A stretch of DNA of 25,395 nt, taken from the NCBI GenBank assembly GCA_035552275.1, contig DASZLR010000009.1, positions 1-25,395 of the forward strand. Direction: 5' to 3'. Origin of the DNA: DASVLX01 sp035552275. Its GTDB lineage: Bacteria > Actinomycetota > Actinomycetes > Mycobacteriales > Pseudonocardiaceae. Below are positions 1 to 7,412 of this stretch, in pieces (the stretch's first letter is position 1; every line of letters starts with the position of its first letter). The notes below the pieces were generated by a model. It did no database searches and was not told the origin of the DNA. It saw only the letters and a list, made by a program, of their open reading frames with translations. A program made the translations under genes and the position numbers.

Positions 1-962
1 ATCTCCTGAGTGACGGCCGAGTCGGTGTCCGGCACGCCCATTTCCTTGGCCCGCTTGTCGGCCATCGCCAGCAGCCGGCGAATCCGGCCGGCCACCGCGT
101 CCTTGGTCATCGGCGGATCGGCCAGCTGGCCCAACTCCTCCAGCGACGCCTGCCGGTTGGACAGCCGCAGCTTGCCGGCCGAGGTGAGGTGGTCCGGCGC
201 TTCCGGACCCAGCAGGTTCAGCGCCCGCTCCACCTTCGCCGCCGCCGCGACCGCGGCCCGCGCGGACCGCCGCAGGTTCGCGTCATCGAAGTTCGCCAGC
301 CGGTTCGCGGTGGCCCGCACCTCGCGGCGCATCCGGCGTTCCTCCCAGGCCAGCACGGTCTGGTGCGCGCCGAGCCGGGTGAGCAGTGCGCCGATCGCGT
401 CGCCGTCGCGGACGACCACCCGGTCCGCGCCGCGCACTTCCCGTGATTTCGCCTGCACGCCAAGCCTTCGGGCCGCGCCGACCAACGCCAGCGCCGCTTC
501 CGGGCCGGGGCAGGTGATCTCCAGCGCCGAGGACCGGCCGGGTTCGGTGAGCGAGCCGTGCGCCAGGAACGCGCCCCGCCAGGCGGCTTCCGCGTCGCAC
601 GCGCCGCCGGCCACCACCGGCGCGGGCAGTCCGCGCACCGGACGGCCGCGCGGGTCGAGCAGGCCGGTCTGGCGGGCCAGCCCCTCGCCGTCGCGGATCA
701 CCCGGATCACGTACCGCGTGCCCTTGCGCAGCCCGCCCGAGGTGATCACGTGCACGTCCGCGGTGTGCCCGAACAGGTCGTGAATCTCCTTGCGCAGCAA
801 CCTGGCCACCGCGCCGGTGTCCACCTCCGCCTCGACCACCACCCGGCCGCCGACGATGTGCAGGCCGCCGGCGAACCGCAGCACCGACGCCACCTGCGCC
901 CGTCGGCAGCACGTCTTCGTCAGAGCCAGCCGACTCAGCTCGTCCTTCACCTCAGCGGTCAT
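1..962 (-). CDS. whiA: WhiA sporulation/cell-division regulator, C-terminus cut by window edge
   Basis: WhiA is a DNA-binding transcription factor needed for sporulation septation in actinomycetes. The family combines a LAGLIDADG homing-endonuclease-like N-terminal domain with a C-terminal helix-turn-helix. The reading frame opens with ATG at 962 (MTAEVKDELSRLALTKTCC) and stays open for 320 codons to the left edge without a stop. Familiar WhiA segments are visible: ALEITCPGPEAALALVGAARRLG, here around residues 155-175, ANFDDANLRRS around 235, and the HTH part beginning LSNRQASLEELGQLADPPM near 280. Actinobacterial WhiA is usually about 325-330 residues, so only the last few residues are missing. 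The start lies inside the end of the upstream yvcK (11-nt overlap), which implies translational coupling. This is the last gene of the uvrC-rapZ-yvcK-whiA cluster. Confidence 0.95.
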   Translation of the reverse strand, partial: MTAEVKDELSRLALTKTCCRRAQVASVLRFAGGLHIVGGRVVVEAEVDTGAVARLLRKEIHDLFGHTADVHVITSGGLRKGTRYVIRVIRDGEGLARQTGLLDPRGRPVRGLPAPVVAGGACDAEAAWRGAFLAHGSLTEPGRSSALEITCPGPEAALALVGAARRLGVQAKSREVRGADRVVVRDGDAIGALLTRLGAHQTVLAWEERRMRREVRATANRLANFDDANLRRSARAAVAAAAKVERALNLLGPEAPDHLTSAGKLRLSNRQASLEELGQLADPPMTKDAVAGRIRRLLAMADKRAKEMGVPDTDSAVTQE

Positions 963-1977
963 CGCCACTGGCGCACTCCTCCCCGCCCAATTCCCCGCCG
1001 ATACCGGTCCGATCCCCCGAGAAAGCGATAGCTTGTCGCAGGCTACCGGCCAGTGCCACCGGATCATGCCGTTCCGGCGCATCCGCGGCGGCCACTCGGG
1101 CCAGGTGCGCCCGTGCCCCGAGCTCGGCCGCCGCGGCCACAAACCGTTCTGGCGTAGGCACAGCGTCGACGTCGGCGATCACCGCGTGCGCCCGCAGCCG
1201 GGGGGCGTGCTCGAAGAGCACGTCCAGATGGCGTTCGGCGGAGAAACCGGCTGTTTCACCCGGTTGGGGGACGAGATTGAGCACCACGACCTTCGTGGCG
1301 GTGGTGCTGACCAGCGCCTCGTGCAGTTCGGGCACCAGCAGGTGCGGCAGCACGCTGGTGAACCACGACCCGGGACCGAGCAGCACCAGGTCGGCGTTCA
1401 GGACGGCGGACACGGCGGCTGGGCAGGCGCGTGGCGGGGTGTCCGGCCGGTGCGCGGCGTGCAGCCGAACCCGGGCGACCCGGCCGGGCGTGCTGGCGAC
1501 CGCGACCTGGCCGCGAATCCGGCGCACCACGGACGGATCCTCGGCCAGACCGAGCACATCGGCCTCGATGTCCAGCGGCTCGGCGCACATCGGCAGCACC
1601 CGGCCGCGCACGCCGAGCAGTGCGGCGGCGGTGTCCAGGGCGGTGACCGGATCGCCGAGGACCTCCAGCAGCCCGGCCAGCACCAGGTTGCCGACGGCGT
1701 GCCCGGCGAGCGCGCCGACGCCGCCGAACCGGTGGCCGAACACGGCGGGCCAGTCGCCGTCGACCGGATCAGCCAGCGCGATCAACGCCTTGCGCAGGTC
1801 GCCGGGCGGCAACAGGCCCAGTTCGCGGCGCAGCCGGCCGGACGATCCGCCGTCGTCGGCCACGGTGACCACGGCGGTCACGTTCGGGGTGATCGACCGC
1901 AGCGCCGCCAGGGTCGCCTGCAACCCATGGCCGCCGCCCAACGCGACCGCTTTCAACGGTGCGGCGCCTTCCGTCAC
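952..1977 (-). CDS. yvcK: YvcK/CuvA-family UDP-sugar-binding protein (CofD-like)
   Basis: This is the gluconeogenesis/cell-shape factor of the YvcK (CuvA in mycobacteria) family, which binds UDP-sugars and links carbon metabolism to peptidoglycan synthesis. The fold is that of CofD (2-phospho-L-lactate transferase). Visible motifs are the glycine-rich GGGHGLQATL at residues 14-23, VADDGGSSGRLR at 39-50, PPGDLRKALIAL at 57-68 and LGPGSWFTSVLPHLLV in the second half. The product is 341 residues, normal for the family. I place the start at GTG 1977 because it overlaps the rapZ stop as GTGA. The frame also stays open far upstream through rapZ, but that part has no family similarity and is the shadow frame of rapZ. 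The gene is co-transcribed between rapZ and whiA. Confidence 0.94.
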   Translation of the reverse strand: MTEGAAPLKAVALGGGHGLQATLAALRSITPNVTAVVTVADDGGSSGRLRRELGLLPPGDLRKALIALADPVDGDWPAVFGHRFGGVGALAGHAVGNLVLAGLLEVLGDPVTALDTAAALLGVRGRVLPMCAEPLDIEADVLGLAEDPSVVRRIRGQVAVASTPGRVARVRLHAAHRPDTPPRACPAAVSAVLNADLVLLGPGSWFTSVLPHLLVPELHEALVSTTATKVVVLNLVPQPGETAGFSAERHLDVLFEHAPRLRAHAVIADVDAVPTPERFVAAAAELGARAHLARVAAADAPERHDPVALAGSLRQAIAFSGDRTGIGGELGGEECASGDDR

Positions 1978-2879
1978 TCGCGACCCAGATCCCGGTGCAC
2001 CACTTTGACGGTCATCCGGTCCTCGCTGGCGAGTTTGCGCGCCAGTTCCTCGGAGATCGCCACACTGCGGTGCTTGCCGCCGGTGCAACCGACCGCCAGC
2101 GTCAGGTACCGCTTGCCCTCGCGCTGGTAGCCGGCGCCGATCAGCCGCAGCAACTCGTGGTAGCGGTCCAGGAACTCCTCGGCATTCTCCTGGGACAGCA
2201 CGTAGTTGCGCACGTCGGTGTCCAGGCCGGTCATCTCGCGCAGCTCGGGGATCCAGAACGGGTTGGGCAGGAACCGGACGTCGATCACCAGGTCGGCGTC
2301 CATCGGCAGGCCGTACTTGTAGCCGAAGGACAGCACGGTCACCCTGGTCTGCGCGCTGGTCTCGGTGCCGAACGCGTCCTCGATCTTGGCCCGCAGGTCG
2401 TGCACGGACAGCGCGGTGGTGTCCAGCACCAGATCCGCCTGCTCGCGCAGCGGGGTCAGCACGTGCCGCTCGGCCTTGATCCCGTCCGCGAGCCGGCCGT
2501 CGCCCTGCATCGGGTGGGTGCGCCGGACCTGCTCGAACCGGCGGATCAGCGCGTCGTCGGTGGCTTCCAGGTAGAGCACCCTCGGCTTGTAGCCGCGGGC
2601 GTCCAGGTCCTTGATCACGGCGGCCAGGTCGTCGGTGAACGCCCGGCTGCGCACGTCCATCACCACGGCCACCCTGGTGATCGCGCCGCGCGCCTGCGCG
2701 CCCAGCTCGACCATGGTGGCGACCAGTTCCGGCGGCAGGTTGTCCACCACGAACCAGCCCAGATCCTCCAGGCATTTCGCCGCGGTGCTCCGGCCGGCGC
2801 CGGACAGGCCGGTCACCACCGCGACCTCCACACCGGGCGTCGCACCCGACGCGGCGTACGACCGTGTCCCGCTAGTCAC
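1974..2879 (-). CDS. rapZ: RapZ-family nucleotide-binding protein
   Basis: RapZ (YvcJ) proteins bind nucleotides. In enterobacteria RapZ is an RNA adaptor controlling GlmS; in actinobacteria the role is less defined. The N-terminal half carries a P-loop GLSGAGRS at residues 24-31, with Arg in place of the usual Lys as is common in this family, followed by VVDNLPP at 44-50. The C-terminal half carries the conserved SFGYKYGLPMDADLVIDVRF and GCTGGKHRSVAI segments. The length of 301 residues is slightly above the usual 285-290 because of an N-terminal extension. Start is GTG at 2879, overlapping the end of uvrC by 8 nt; its stop overlaps the yvcK start by 4 nt. The tight packing supports one transcript with uvrC and yvcK. 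Confidence 0.95.
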   Translation of the reverse strand: MTSGTRSYAASGATPGVEVAVVTGLSGAGRSTAAKCLEDLGWFVVDNLPPELVATMVELGAQARGAITRVAVVMDVRSRAFTDDLAAVIKDLDARGYKPRVLYLEATDDALIRRFEQVRRTHPMQGDGRLADGIKAERHVLTPLREQADLVLDTTALSVHDLRAKIEDAFGTETSAQTRVTVLSFGYKYGLPMDADLVIDVRFLPNPFWIPELREMTGLDTDVRNYVLSQENAEEFLDRYHELLRLIGAGYQREGKRYLTLAVGCTGGKHRSVAISEELARKLASEDRMTVKVVHRDLGRE

Positions 2880-4824
2880 CGCTCGCTCCTTCGTTCAGGC
2901 TGGCGTGCACCGCGGCCGCGATCCGCGGCCCGACGCCCTGTACCTCGCTGATGTCCTCGACACTGGCCTGGCGCAGCTTCTTCAGCGAACCGAAGTGCTT
3001 CAGCAGGGCGGTCTTCCGCGCCTGCCCCAGTCCGGGCACATTGTCCAGGGCCGAGTTGGTCATCCGCTGGCCGCGCTTCTGCCGGTGGTAGCTGATGGCG
3101 AACCGGTGCGCCTCATCGCGGACCCGCTGTAGAAGGTACAGCGCCTCGCTGGTGCGCGGCAGGATCGCCGGGTCCGGCTCACCCGGCAGCCACACCTCCT
3201 CCAGCCGCTTGGCCAGGCCGATCGCCGCGACATCGGTGATGCCCAGCTCGGCCAGCACGTCGGAGGCGGCACTGACCTGGGGCGCGCCACCGTCGATGAC
3301 CAGCAGGTTCGGCGGGTAGGCGAACTTGCGCGGCCGGCCGGTCTCCGGGTCGATGCCCCGCCGGCTCCCGGACTCACCAGACTCGGTTTCGGTTTCGCCG
3401 TCCGTTTCGGCGCGGTAGCGGAGGAACCGGCGGCGCACCACCTCGGCGATCGAGCCGACGTCGCCGCCCTCGGCGCCTTCCCTGATCGCGAACCGCCGGT
3501 ACTCGGACTTGCGCGCCAGGCCGTCCTCGAACACCACCAGCGACGCCACCACATCGGTGCCCTGCACGTGGCTGACGTCGATGCACTCGATGCGCAGCGG
3601 CGCGCTGTCCAGCGCCAGCGCGTCCTGGAGTTCCTGCAACGCCGCCGAGCGCGCGGTCAGGTCGCCGGCGCGGCGCAGCTTGTGCTGGGCGAACGCCTCG
3701 GCCGCGTTGCGGCTCACGGTGTCCATCAGCGCCCGTTTGTCGCCGCGCTGCGGCACCCGAAGCGCCACCCGGGAACCGCGCAACTCGGACAGCCAGTCGG
3801 CCAACGTGTCGGCGTCCTCGGGCAGTTCGGGCACCAGGACCTCGCGCGGCACCGGCGAACCGCCGGCGTCGGCCTGCTCGGCCAGCGACGCCTGCTCGCC
3901 GTAGAACTGGCTGACGAAATGCGAGACGAGCGTGCCGGTCAGGTCGTCGGTGCGGTCGATCACCCAGCCGCGCTGGCCGCGCACCCGGCCGCCACGCACG
4001 TGGAAAACCTGGACGGCGGCCTGCAACTCGTCCTTGGCGAAGGCGATCACGTCCGCGTCGGTGCCGTCGCCGAGCACCACGGCCTGCTTCTCCAACGCCC
4101 GGCGCAGCGCGGCCGCGTCATCGCGCAGCCGGGCCGCCCGCTCGAACTCAAGGCCCTGCGCGGCCTGCCGCATCTGCCGGTCCAGCCGGCGCACCAGCGC
4201 GTCGGTCCGGCCGGCCAGGAAATCGCAGAAGTCGTTGACGATCTGCCGATGCTCCTGCTCGTCGACCCGGCCGACGCAGGGCGCGGAGCACTTGTCGATG
4301 TAGCCGAGCAGGCAGGGCCGGCCGATCTGGCCGTGCCGTTTGAACACGCCGGCCGAGCAGGTGCGGGCCGGGAAAACCCGCAGTAGCAGGTCCAGGGTTT
4401 CCCGGATCGCCCAGGCGTGCGCGTAGGGGCCGAAGTAGCGGACGCCCTTGCGGCGGGGGCCGCGGTAGACGTGCAGCCGCGGGAACTGCTCGTTGAGCGT
4501 GACCGCGAGCACCGGGTAGGACTTGTCGTCGCGGTAGCGGACGTTGAACCGCGGGTCGAATTCCTTGATCCAGTTGTATTCGAGCTGGAGCGCCTCGACC
4601 TCGGTGGTGACCACGGTCCACTCGACGGCGGCGGCGGTGGTGACCATCTGGCGAGTGCGCGGGTGCAGGCCGGCGAGGTCGGCGAAGTACGAGTTGAGCC
4701 GGCTGCGCAGGCTCTTCGCCTTCCCGACGTAGATCACCCGCCGGGCGCCGTCGCGGAACTTGTACACGCCGGGCGCGTCCGGGATGGTCCCCGTCGCGGG
4801 GCGGTAGGTCGACGGGTCGGGCAC
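2872..4824 (-). CDS. uvrC: UvrABC excinuclease subunit C
   Basis: UvrC makes the 3' and 5' incisions in nucleotide excision repair. Domains in order: GIY-YIG nuclease (GVY at 19-21, YVGKAKSLRSR at 32-42); four cysteines C156, C171, C179 and C183, matching the iron-sulfur ligands described for E. coli UvrC; a UVR motif that contacts UvrB around 195-250; an RNase H-like endonuclease domain with DVSHVQGTDVVAS near 415 and LVIDGGAPQVSAA near 515; and tandem helix-hairpin-helix motifs at 593-645. An acidic ETDGETETESGESGS linker near residues 470-485 is an insertion relative to shorter homologues. The start is GTG at 4824 (VPDPSTYRP), with a weak AGG-type ribosome site upstream. The product of 650 residues is full length. 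The rapZ start lies 8 nt inside its end. Confidence 0.97.
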   Translation of the reverse strand: MPDPSTYRPATGTIPDAPGVYKFRDGARRVIYVGKAKSLRSRLNSYFADLAGLHPRTRQMVTTAAAVEWTVVTTEVEALQLEYNWIKEFDPRFNVRYRDDKSYPVLAVTLNEQFPRLHVYRGPRRKGVRYFGPYAHAWAIRETLDLLLRVFPARTCSAGVFKRHGQIGRPCLLGYIDKCSAPCVGRVDEQEHRQIVNDFCDFLAGRTDALVRRLDRQMRQAAQGLEFERAARLRDDAAALRRALEKQAVVLGDGTDADVIAFAKDELQAAVQVFHVRGGRVRGQRGWVIDRTDDLTGTLVSHFVSQFYGEQASLAEQADAGGSPVPREVLVPELPEDADTLADWLSELRGSRVALRVPQRGDKRALMDTVSRNAAEAFAQHKLRRAGDLTARSAALQELQDALALDSAPLRIECIDVSHVQGTDVVASLVVFEDGLARKSEYRRFAIREGAEGGDVGSIAEVVRRRFLRYRAETDGETETESGESGSRRGIDPETGRPRKFAYPPNLLVIDGGAPQVSAASDVLAELGITDVAAIGLAKRLEEVWLPGEPDPAILPRTSEALYLLQRVRDEAHRFAISYHRQKRGQRMTNSALDNVPGLGQARKTALLKHFGSLKKLRQASVEDISEVQGVGPRIAAAVHASLNEGASGD

Positions 4825-4828
4825 GTCC

Positions 4829-5095
4829 CTACCTTATGTCGCGGCGCTGACGTCCCTGCGGACTCGGTCGCCGCTGCGGCCGGGAGCGGACCGGCTGGCG
4901 GTCGGCGCCACCGCGCGGCCGGTGGATGCGGGCGTCGATGAGCACCAGCAGCACGGCCAGCACCACCATCCCGATGCCCACCGGCGGGAAGCCGCCGAAG
5001 AGGAACAGCATGGCGACGATGAGAATCGCGGCGACCGGGATCCAGACCACCGGGTCGATCCGACCGAACGCCGGCCGCTGTCCACCGCTGGGCAT
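4829..5095 (-). CDS. Small two-helix membrane protein preceding uvrC
   Basis: The function is unknown. The 88-residue product has two hydrophobic segments, about residues 17-35 (VWIPVAAILIVAMLFLFGG) and 38-55, joined by a short GFPPVG turn. A strongly basic, proline-rich tail (RGGADRQPVRSRPQRR) is presumably cytoplasmic. I chose ATG at 5095 because GGAG lies six bases upstream; in-frame GTG at 5113 or ATG at 5107 would add a few residues. The stop is only 4 nt before the uvrC GTG, so uvrC is probably co-expressed from this gene's transcript. The hydrophobic pattern in this frame, and none in the other frames, is the main reason for calling it real. I recognise no named domain. Confidence 0.7.
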   Translation of the reverse strand: MPSGGQRPAFGRIDPVVWIPVAAILIVAMLFLFGGFPPVGIGMVVLAVLLVLIDARIHRPRGGADRQPVRSRPQRRPSPQGRQRRDIR

Positions 5096-5170
5096 CAACG
5101 ACTCCATTCGCACGATCCATGATCCCGCGAGAACCCTAGCCGGCGGTCCGCTGTGGCAGGCTGCGAGGCC

Positions 5171-5971
5171 ATGGAGGTGTCAGAGTTTATCGCCGCGCTG
5201 CGTGCGCAAGGTGAGCTGATGGCCGTCGCGGCCGGCGGTGTCGAGCCGACCGCGCCCGTGCCGACCTGCCCGGACTGGACCGTGCGGGATCTGTTGCTGC
5301 ACACCGGCGGTGTGCACCGCTGGGCGGCGACGATCGTCGGCCAGGCGTGCGCCGAGCCGGTCGGGCTGGCGCGACCGCAGGACATCGTCGCGGACCTGCC
5401 CTCGGACGCGGCGCTGGTCGACTGGTTCGCCGACGGGCACGCCGCGCTGGTCCGCACCCTGGAGACGGCCCCGCCGGATCTGGACTGCTGGACCTTCCAG
5501 CCGGCGCCGAGCCCGCTGGCGTTCTGGGCCCGCCGGCAGACCCACGAGACCGCGATCCACCGCGTCGACGCGGAGACGGCGGCTGGCGGCACGGCGGCGG
5601 CTGGCACGGTGACACCGGTCAAGGCCGAGGTCGCGGCGGACGGCGTGGACGAGTTGCTGACCGGTTTCCTTGCCCGCAACCGAAGGCTGCGCCGGGACAC
5701 CGAGCACACCATCGGCGTGCACGTCACCGACGTCGACCGGAACTGGCTGGTGCGGATCGGCCCAGACGCGCCGCGCACTGAGCGGTCGGGCATCCCGGTC
5801 GACAGCGTCGACAGCGTCGACACTGTCGACGCCGAAGCGACCGTCAGCGGCCGCGCCGAGGCGGTGTATCTGGCGTTGTGGAACCGGCAGCCGCTGAGCA
5901 CGCTCACGATCACCGGCGACGACCGCCTGCTGGCCGACTGGGCCCGGTGCGTCCGAGTGCGCTGGTCATGA
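5171..5971 (+). CDS. Maleylpyruvate isomerase-family mycothiol-dependent enzyme (DinB/MDMPI fold)
   Basis: The protein belongs to the large actinobacterial MDMPI_N family, proteins with a DinB-type four-helix bundle that use mycothiol and a divalent metal. The N-terminus has the diagnostic PTCPDWTVRDLLLHTGGVHRW at residues 31-51, written here as two adjacent parts: PTCPDWTVRD and LLLHTGGVHRW. The likely metal ligands are His44 or His49 together with Glu126 and His130 of THETAIHR. The start is ATG at 5171 (MEVSEFIAAL), with GAGG just upstream; GTG at 5153 would add six residues. The substrate cannot be inferred, and most members are uncharacterised. It is the only rightward gene in this part of the leftward backbone, so it is probably an insertion with its own promoter. 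Residues near 210-221 are encoded by an in-frame 9-bp repeat. Confidence 0.85.
   Translation: MEVSEFIAALRAQGELMAVAAGGVEPTAPVPTCPDWTVRDLLLHTGGVHRWAATIVGQACAEPVGLARPQDIVADLPSDAALVDWFADGHAALVRTLETAPPDLDCWTFQPAPSPLAFWARRQTHETAIHRVDAETAAGGTAAAGTVTPVKAEVAADGVDELLTGFLARNRRLRRDTEHTIGVHVTDVDRNWLVRIGPDAPRTERSGIPVDSVDSVDTVDAEATVSGRAEAVYLALWNRQPLSTLTITGDDRLLADWARCVRVRWS
5799..5831 (+). repeat. In-frame 9-bp tandem repeat (GTCGACAGC)
   Basis: GTCGACAGC occurs twice perfectly (5799-5807 and 5808-5816), then as GTCGACACT (5817-5825), followed by a partial GTCGAC. It encodes VDSVDSVDTVD inside the C-terminal domain of the mycothiol-dependent enzyme. Since the period is a multiple of three, copy-number change would keep the reading frame. 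Confidence 0.85.
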
Positions 5972-5983
5972 ACCGACCAGGCT

Positions 5984-6003
5984 GGCCCGGATCTTTCCGG
6001 TCC
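5984..6003. terminator. Possible bidirectional hairpin between convergent genes
   Basis: GGCCCGGA-TCTT-TCCGGTCC forms an eight-pair stem with one mismatch and a four-base loop. It lies in the 33-bp gap between two convergent genes (stops at 5971 and 6005). There is no T tract, so this is a modest candidate. Confidence 0.4.
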
Positions 6004-6004
6004 G

Positions 6005-6433
6005 CTATGCCAGCACGATCTGGCCGGCCTGGACCCGAACCGGGACCTCGGTGAGTCCGGTGGTCGCCGGTCCGCGTTCCACCGCGCCGTTGTCCGGGTT
6101 GAACTCGCTGCCGTGCGCCGGACAGGTGATGATCCCGCCAGCCGGCGGGTCGACCGTGGCGCCGAGGTGCGGGCAGGTCGGATCGAACGCCTTGATGTCG
6201 CCGGCGGTCGGCTGGGTGACCAGCAGGTAGCCGTCCGTCCCGACGTTGACCAGGTTGCCGCCGCCGACCGGAATGTCGTTCACCGCCGCGACCTGAGTGC
6301 CCGGCTTGGCGCTGCCGACACCGTTCACCCGGCTGGTGCCGGTGCCGCAGGCGGCCAGCACTCCTGGCGCGAGCAGGCCCACGGCCAGCCCGCACAACAG
6401 CTGCCGACGGGGCAGGCCCGCCCGGTTCGTCAC
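6005..6433 (-). CDS. Exported Rieske [2Fe-2S] lipoprotein
   Basis: This is a 142-residue secreted Rieske-type electron-transfer protein. The N-terminus has twin arginines at 9-10, a hydrophobic segment and a lipobox LAAC (26-29). Export is probably by the Tat route, as is usual for a folded iron-sulfur protein, with lipid attachment at Cys29. The cluster ligands are C87-P-H89 and C104-P-A-H107, the short ferredoxin-like Rieske spacing without the extra disulfide cysteines of cytochrome bc1 Rieske proteins. The start is GTG at 6433, overlapping the stop of the PH-domain gene by 4 nt (GTGA). It sits at the end of the riboflavin operon. A redox partner is not evident in the window. Related proteins are often annotated as arsenite-oxidase-like or ubiquinol-reductase-like Rieske proteins. 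Confidence 0.9.
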   Translation of the reverse strand: MTNRAGLPRRQLLCGLAVGLLAPGVLAACGTGTSRVNGVGSAKPGTQVAAVNDIPVGGGNLVNVGTDGYLLVTQPTAGDIKAFDPTCPHLGATVDPPAGGIITCPAHGSEFNPDNGAVERGPATTGLTEVPVRVQAGQIVLA

Positions 6434-6912
6434 CCGTGCTCCTTGTCGTGGTCTCCGTACGCCCGGTGCAGGGCGCGCAGTTCGCGGATCGCGTGCACCG
6501 CACGCTCACCGTCGAACGCCTGGATCGCCACCAGCGGAACGTATTCGTACTCGGGCAGTTCCAGCCGCGCCCAGGGCGCGCCGTCCGGGAACCGGACTCC
6601 GCGAATCAGCTCCCACGGCACCCGCTGGCCGAAGAACACATTGCGCACCTCGACGCCCTCGGCGTCGGCCCGCACCTTCGGCCGGATCGCCAGCAGCACC
6701 CCGGCGGCCAGCAGCGGGCCGATCAGCGCGACCGCGACCTGGTCGCCGAGGGTGAAGTTGACGCCGGTGTAGCTGTTGCGCAGCAGCACCGCCACCACGG
6801 CGAAAATCACCACCAGCACGGCAGCGATCGGGATCGCGATCTGCCGCACCCGGTGCGGCCGGATGACCAGCGGCTGGTGATCGACCTGACGATCGCGGTG
6901 TGGCGCGGTCAC
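6430..6912 (-). CDS. PH-domain membrane protein in riboflavin operon
   Basis: A 160-residue protein of the bacterial PH-domain type (PF10756-like). Two transmembrane helices span about residues 25-45 and 55-76. They are followed by a cytoplasmic domain of beta strands with VRADAEGVEVRNVFFGQRVPW at 80-100 (shown by position) and the acidic LELPEYEYVPLVAIQAFDG near 118-134. The start is taken as GTG 6912, which overlaps the ribH stop by 4 nt (GTGA); a longer form from 6933 has no support. Genes of this kind are commonly found right after ribH in actinobacteria, but their role is unknown. The coupling to ribH implies co-expression with riboflavin synthesis genes. Confidence 0.85.
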   Translation of the reverse strand: MTAPHRDRQVDHQPLVIRPHRVRQIAIPIAAVLVVIFAVVAVLLRNSYTGVNFTLGDQVAVALIGPLLAAGVLLAIRPKVRADAEGVEVRNVFFGQRVPWELIRGVRFPDGAPWARLELPEYEYVPLVAIQAFDGERAVHAIRELRALHRAYGDHDKEHG

Positions 6913-7406
6913 GAGCGGCTCCGCTCGGTCCACGGGTGACGCAGCTGACGCAGCACCACGGCGGCGTCCAGCGCGGCCACGCAGGCCGCGAAACCCTTGT
7001 CCTCCACCGAATCCGGCAGCCCGCAGCGGTCCAGCGCCTGTCGCTCGGTCTCGACGGTCAGCACGCCGTTGCCGACCGGGGTGCTCTCGTCCAGCGCGAC
7101 CCTGGTCAGACCGGCGGTCACCGCGTCGCAGACGTACTCGAAGTGCGGGGTGCCACCGCGGATCACCACGCCCAGCGCGACCACGGCATCATGCCGCTTG
7201 GCCAGCGCCTGGGCGATCAGCGGCAGTTCGACCGCGCCGGCGACGCGCACCACGGTCGGCTCGTCGGTGCCGGCGGCCTTGGCGGCGGCCAGCGCCCGCT
7301 CGACAAGCTGATCGGTGATCGTCTCATGCCACCGGGTCGCCACGATGCCCAGCCGCATCCCCTCGCCATCCGGCACCGGGAGCTCGGGACGTCCTTCACC
7401 ACTCAT
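6909..7406 (-). CDS. ribH: 6,7-dimethyl-8-ribityllumazine synthase
   Basis: RibH condenses 5-amino-6-ribitylaminouracil with dihydroxybutanone phosphate to lumazine, the step before riboflavin synthase. At 165 residues the length is typical. Trp26 (VATRWH) should stack on the pyrimidine ring, GAVELPL spans 57-63, and GVVIRGGTPHFEYV at 79-92 contains His88, the position of the catalytic histidine. PVGNGVLT near 111-118 is the conserved loop, with Asn-Gly where many homologues have Ala/Ile-Phe-Gly. The start is ATG at 7406 with GGAG nine bases upstream. It lies 6 nt after ribBA and overlaps the PH-domain gene by 4 nt. Confidence 0.97.
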   Translation of the reverse strand: MSGEGRPELPVPDGEGMRLGIVATRWHETITDQLVERALAAAKAAGTDEPTVVRVAGAVELPLIAQALAKRHDAVVALGVVIRGGTPHFEYVCDAVTAGLTRVALDESTPVGNGVLTVETERQALDRCGLPDSVEDKGFAACVAALDAAVVLRQLRHPWTERSRS

Positions 7407-7412
7407 CTGTCG

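Noticed and set aside
790..2130. Long rightward open frame of 446 codons opposite whiA/yvcK
   Set aside because: It is antisense to two well-recognised genes, has shadow-like Arg/Gly/Gln-rich composition, and is a by-product of high GC.
1978..2775. Upstream in-frame extension of yvcK through the rapZ region, giving a 607-residue fusion
   Set aside because: The extra part is a low-complexity shadow of rapZ with no family similarity; GTG 1977 overlaps the rapZ stop and gives the normal YvcK length.
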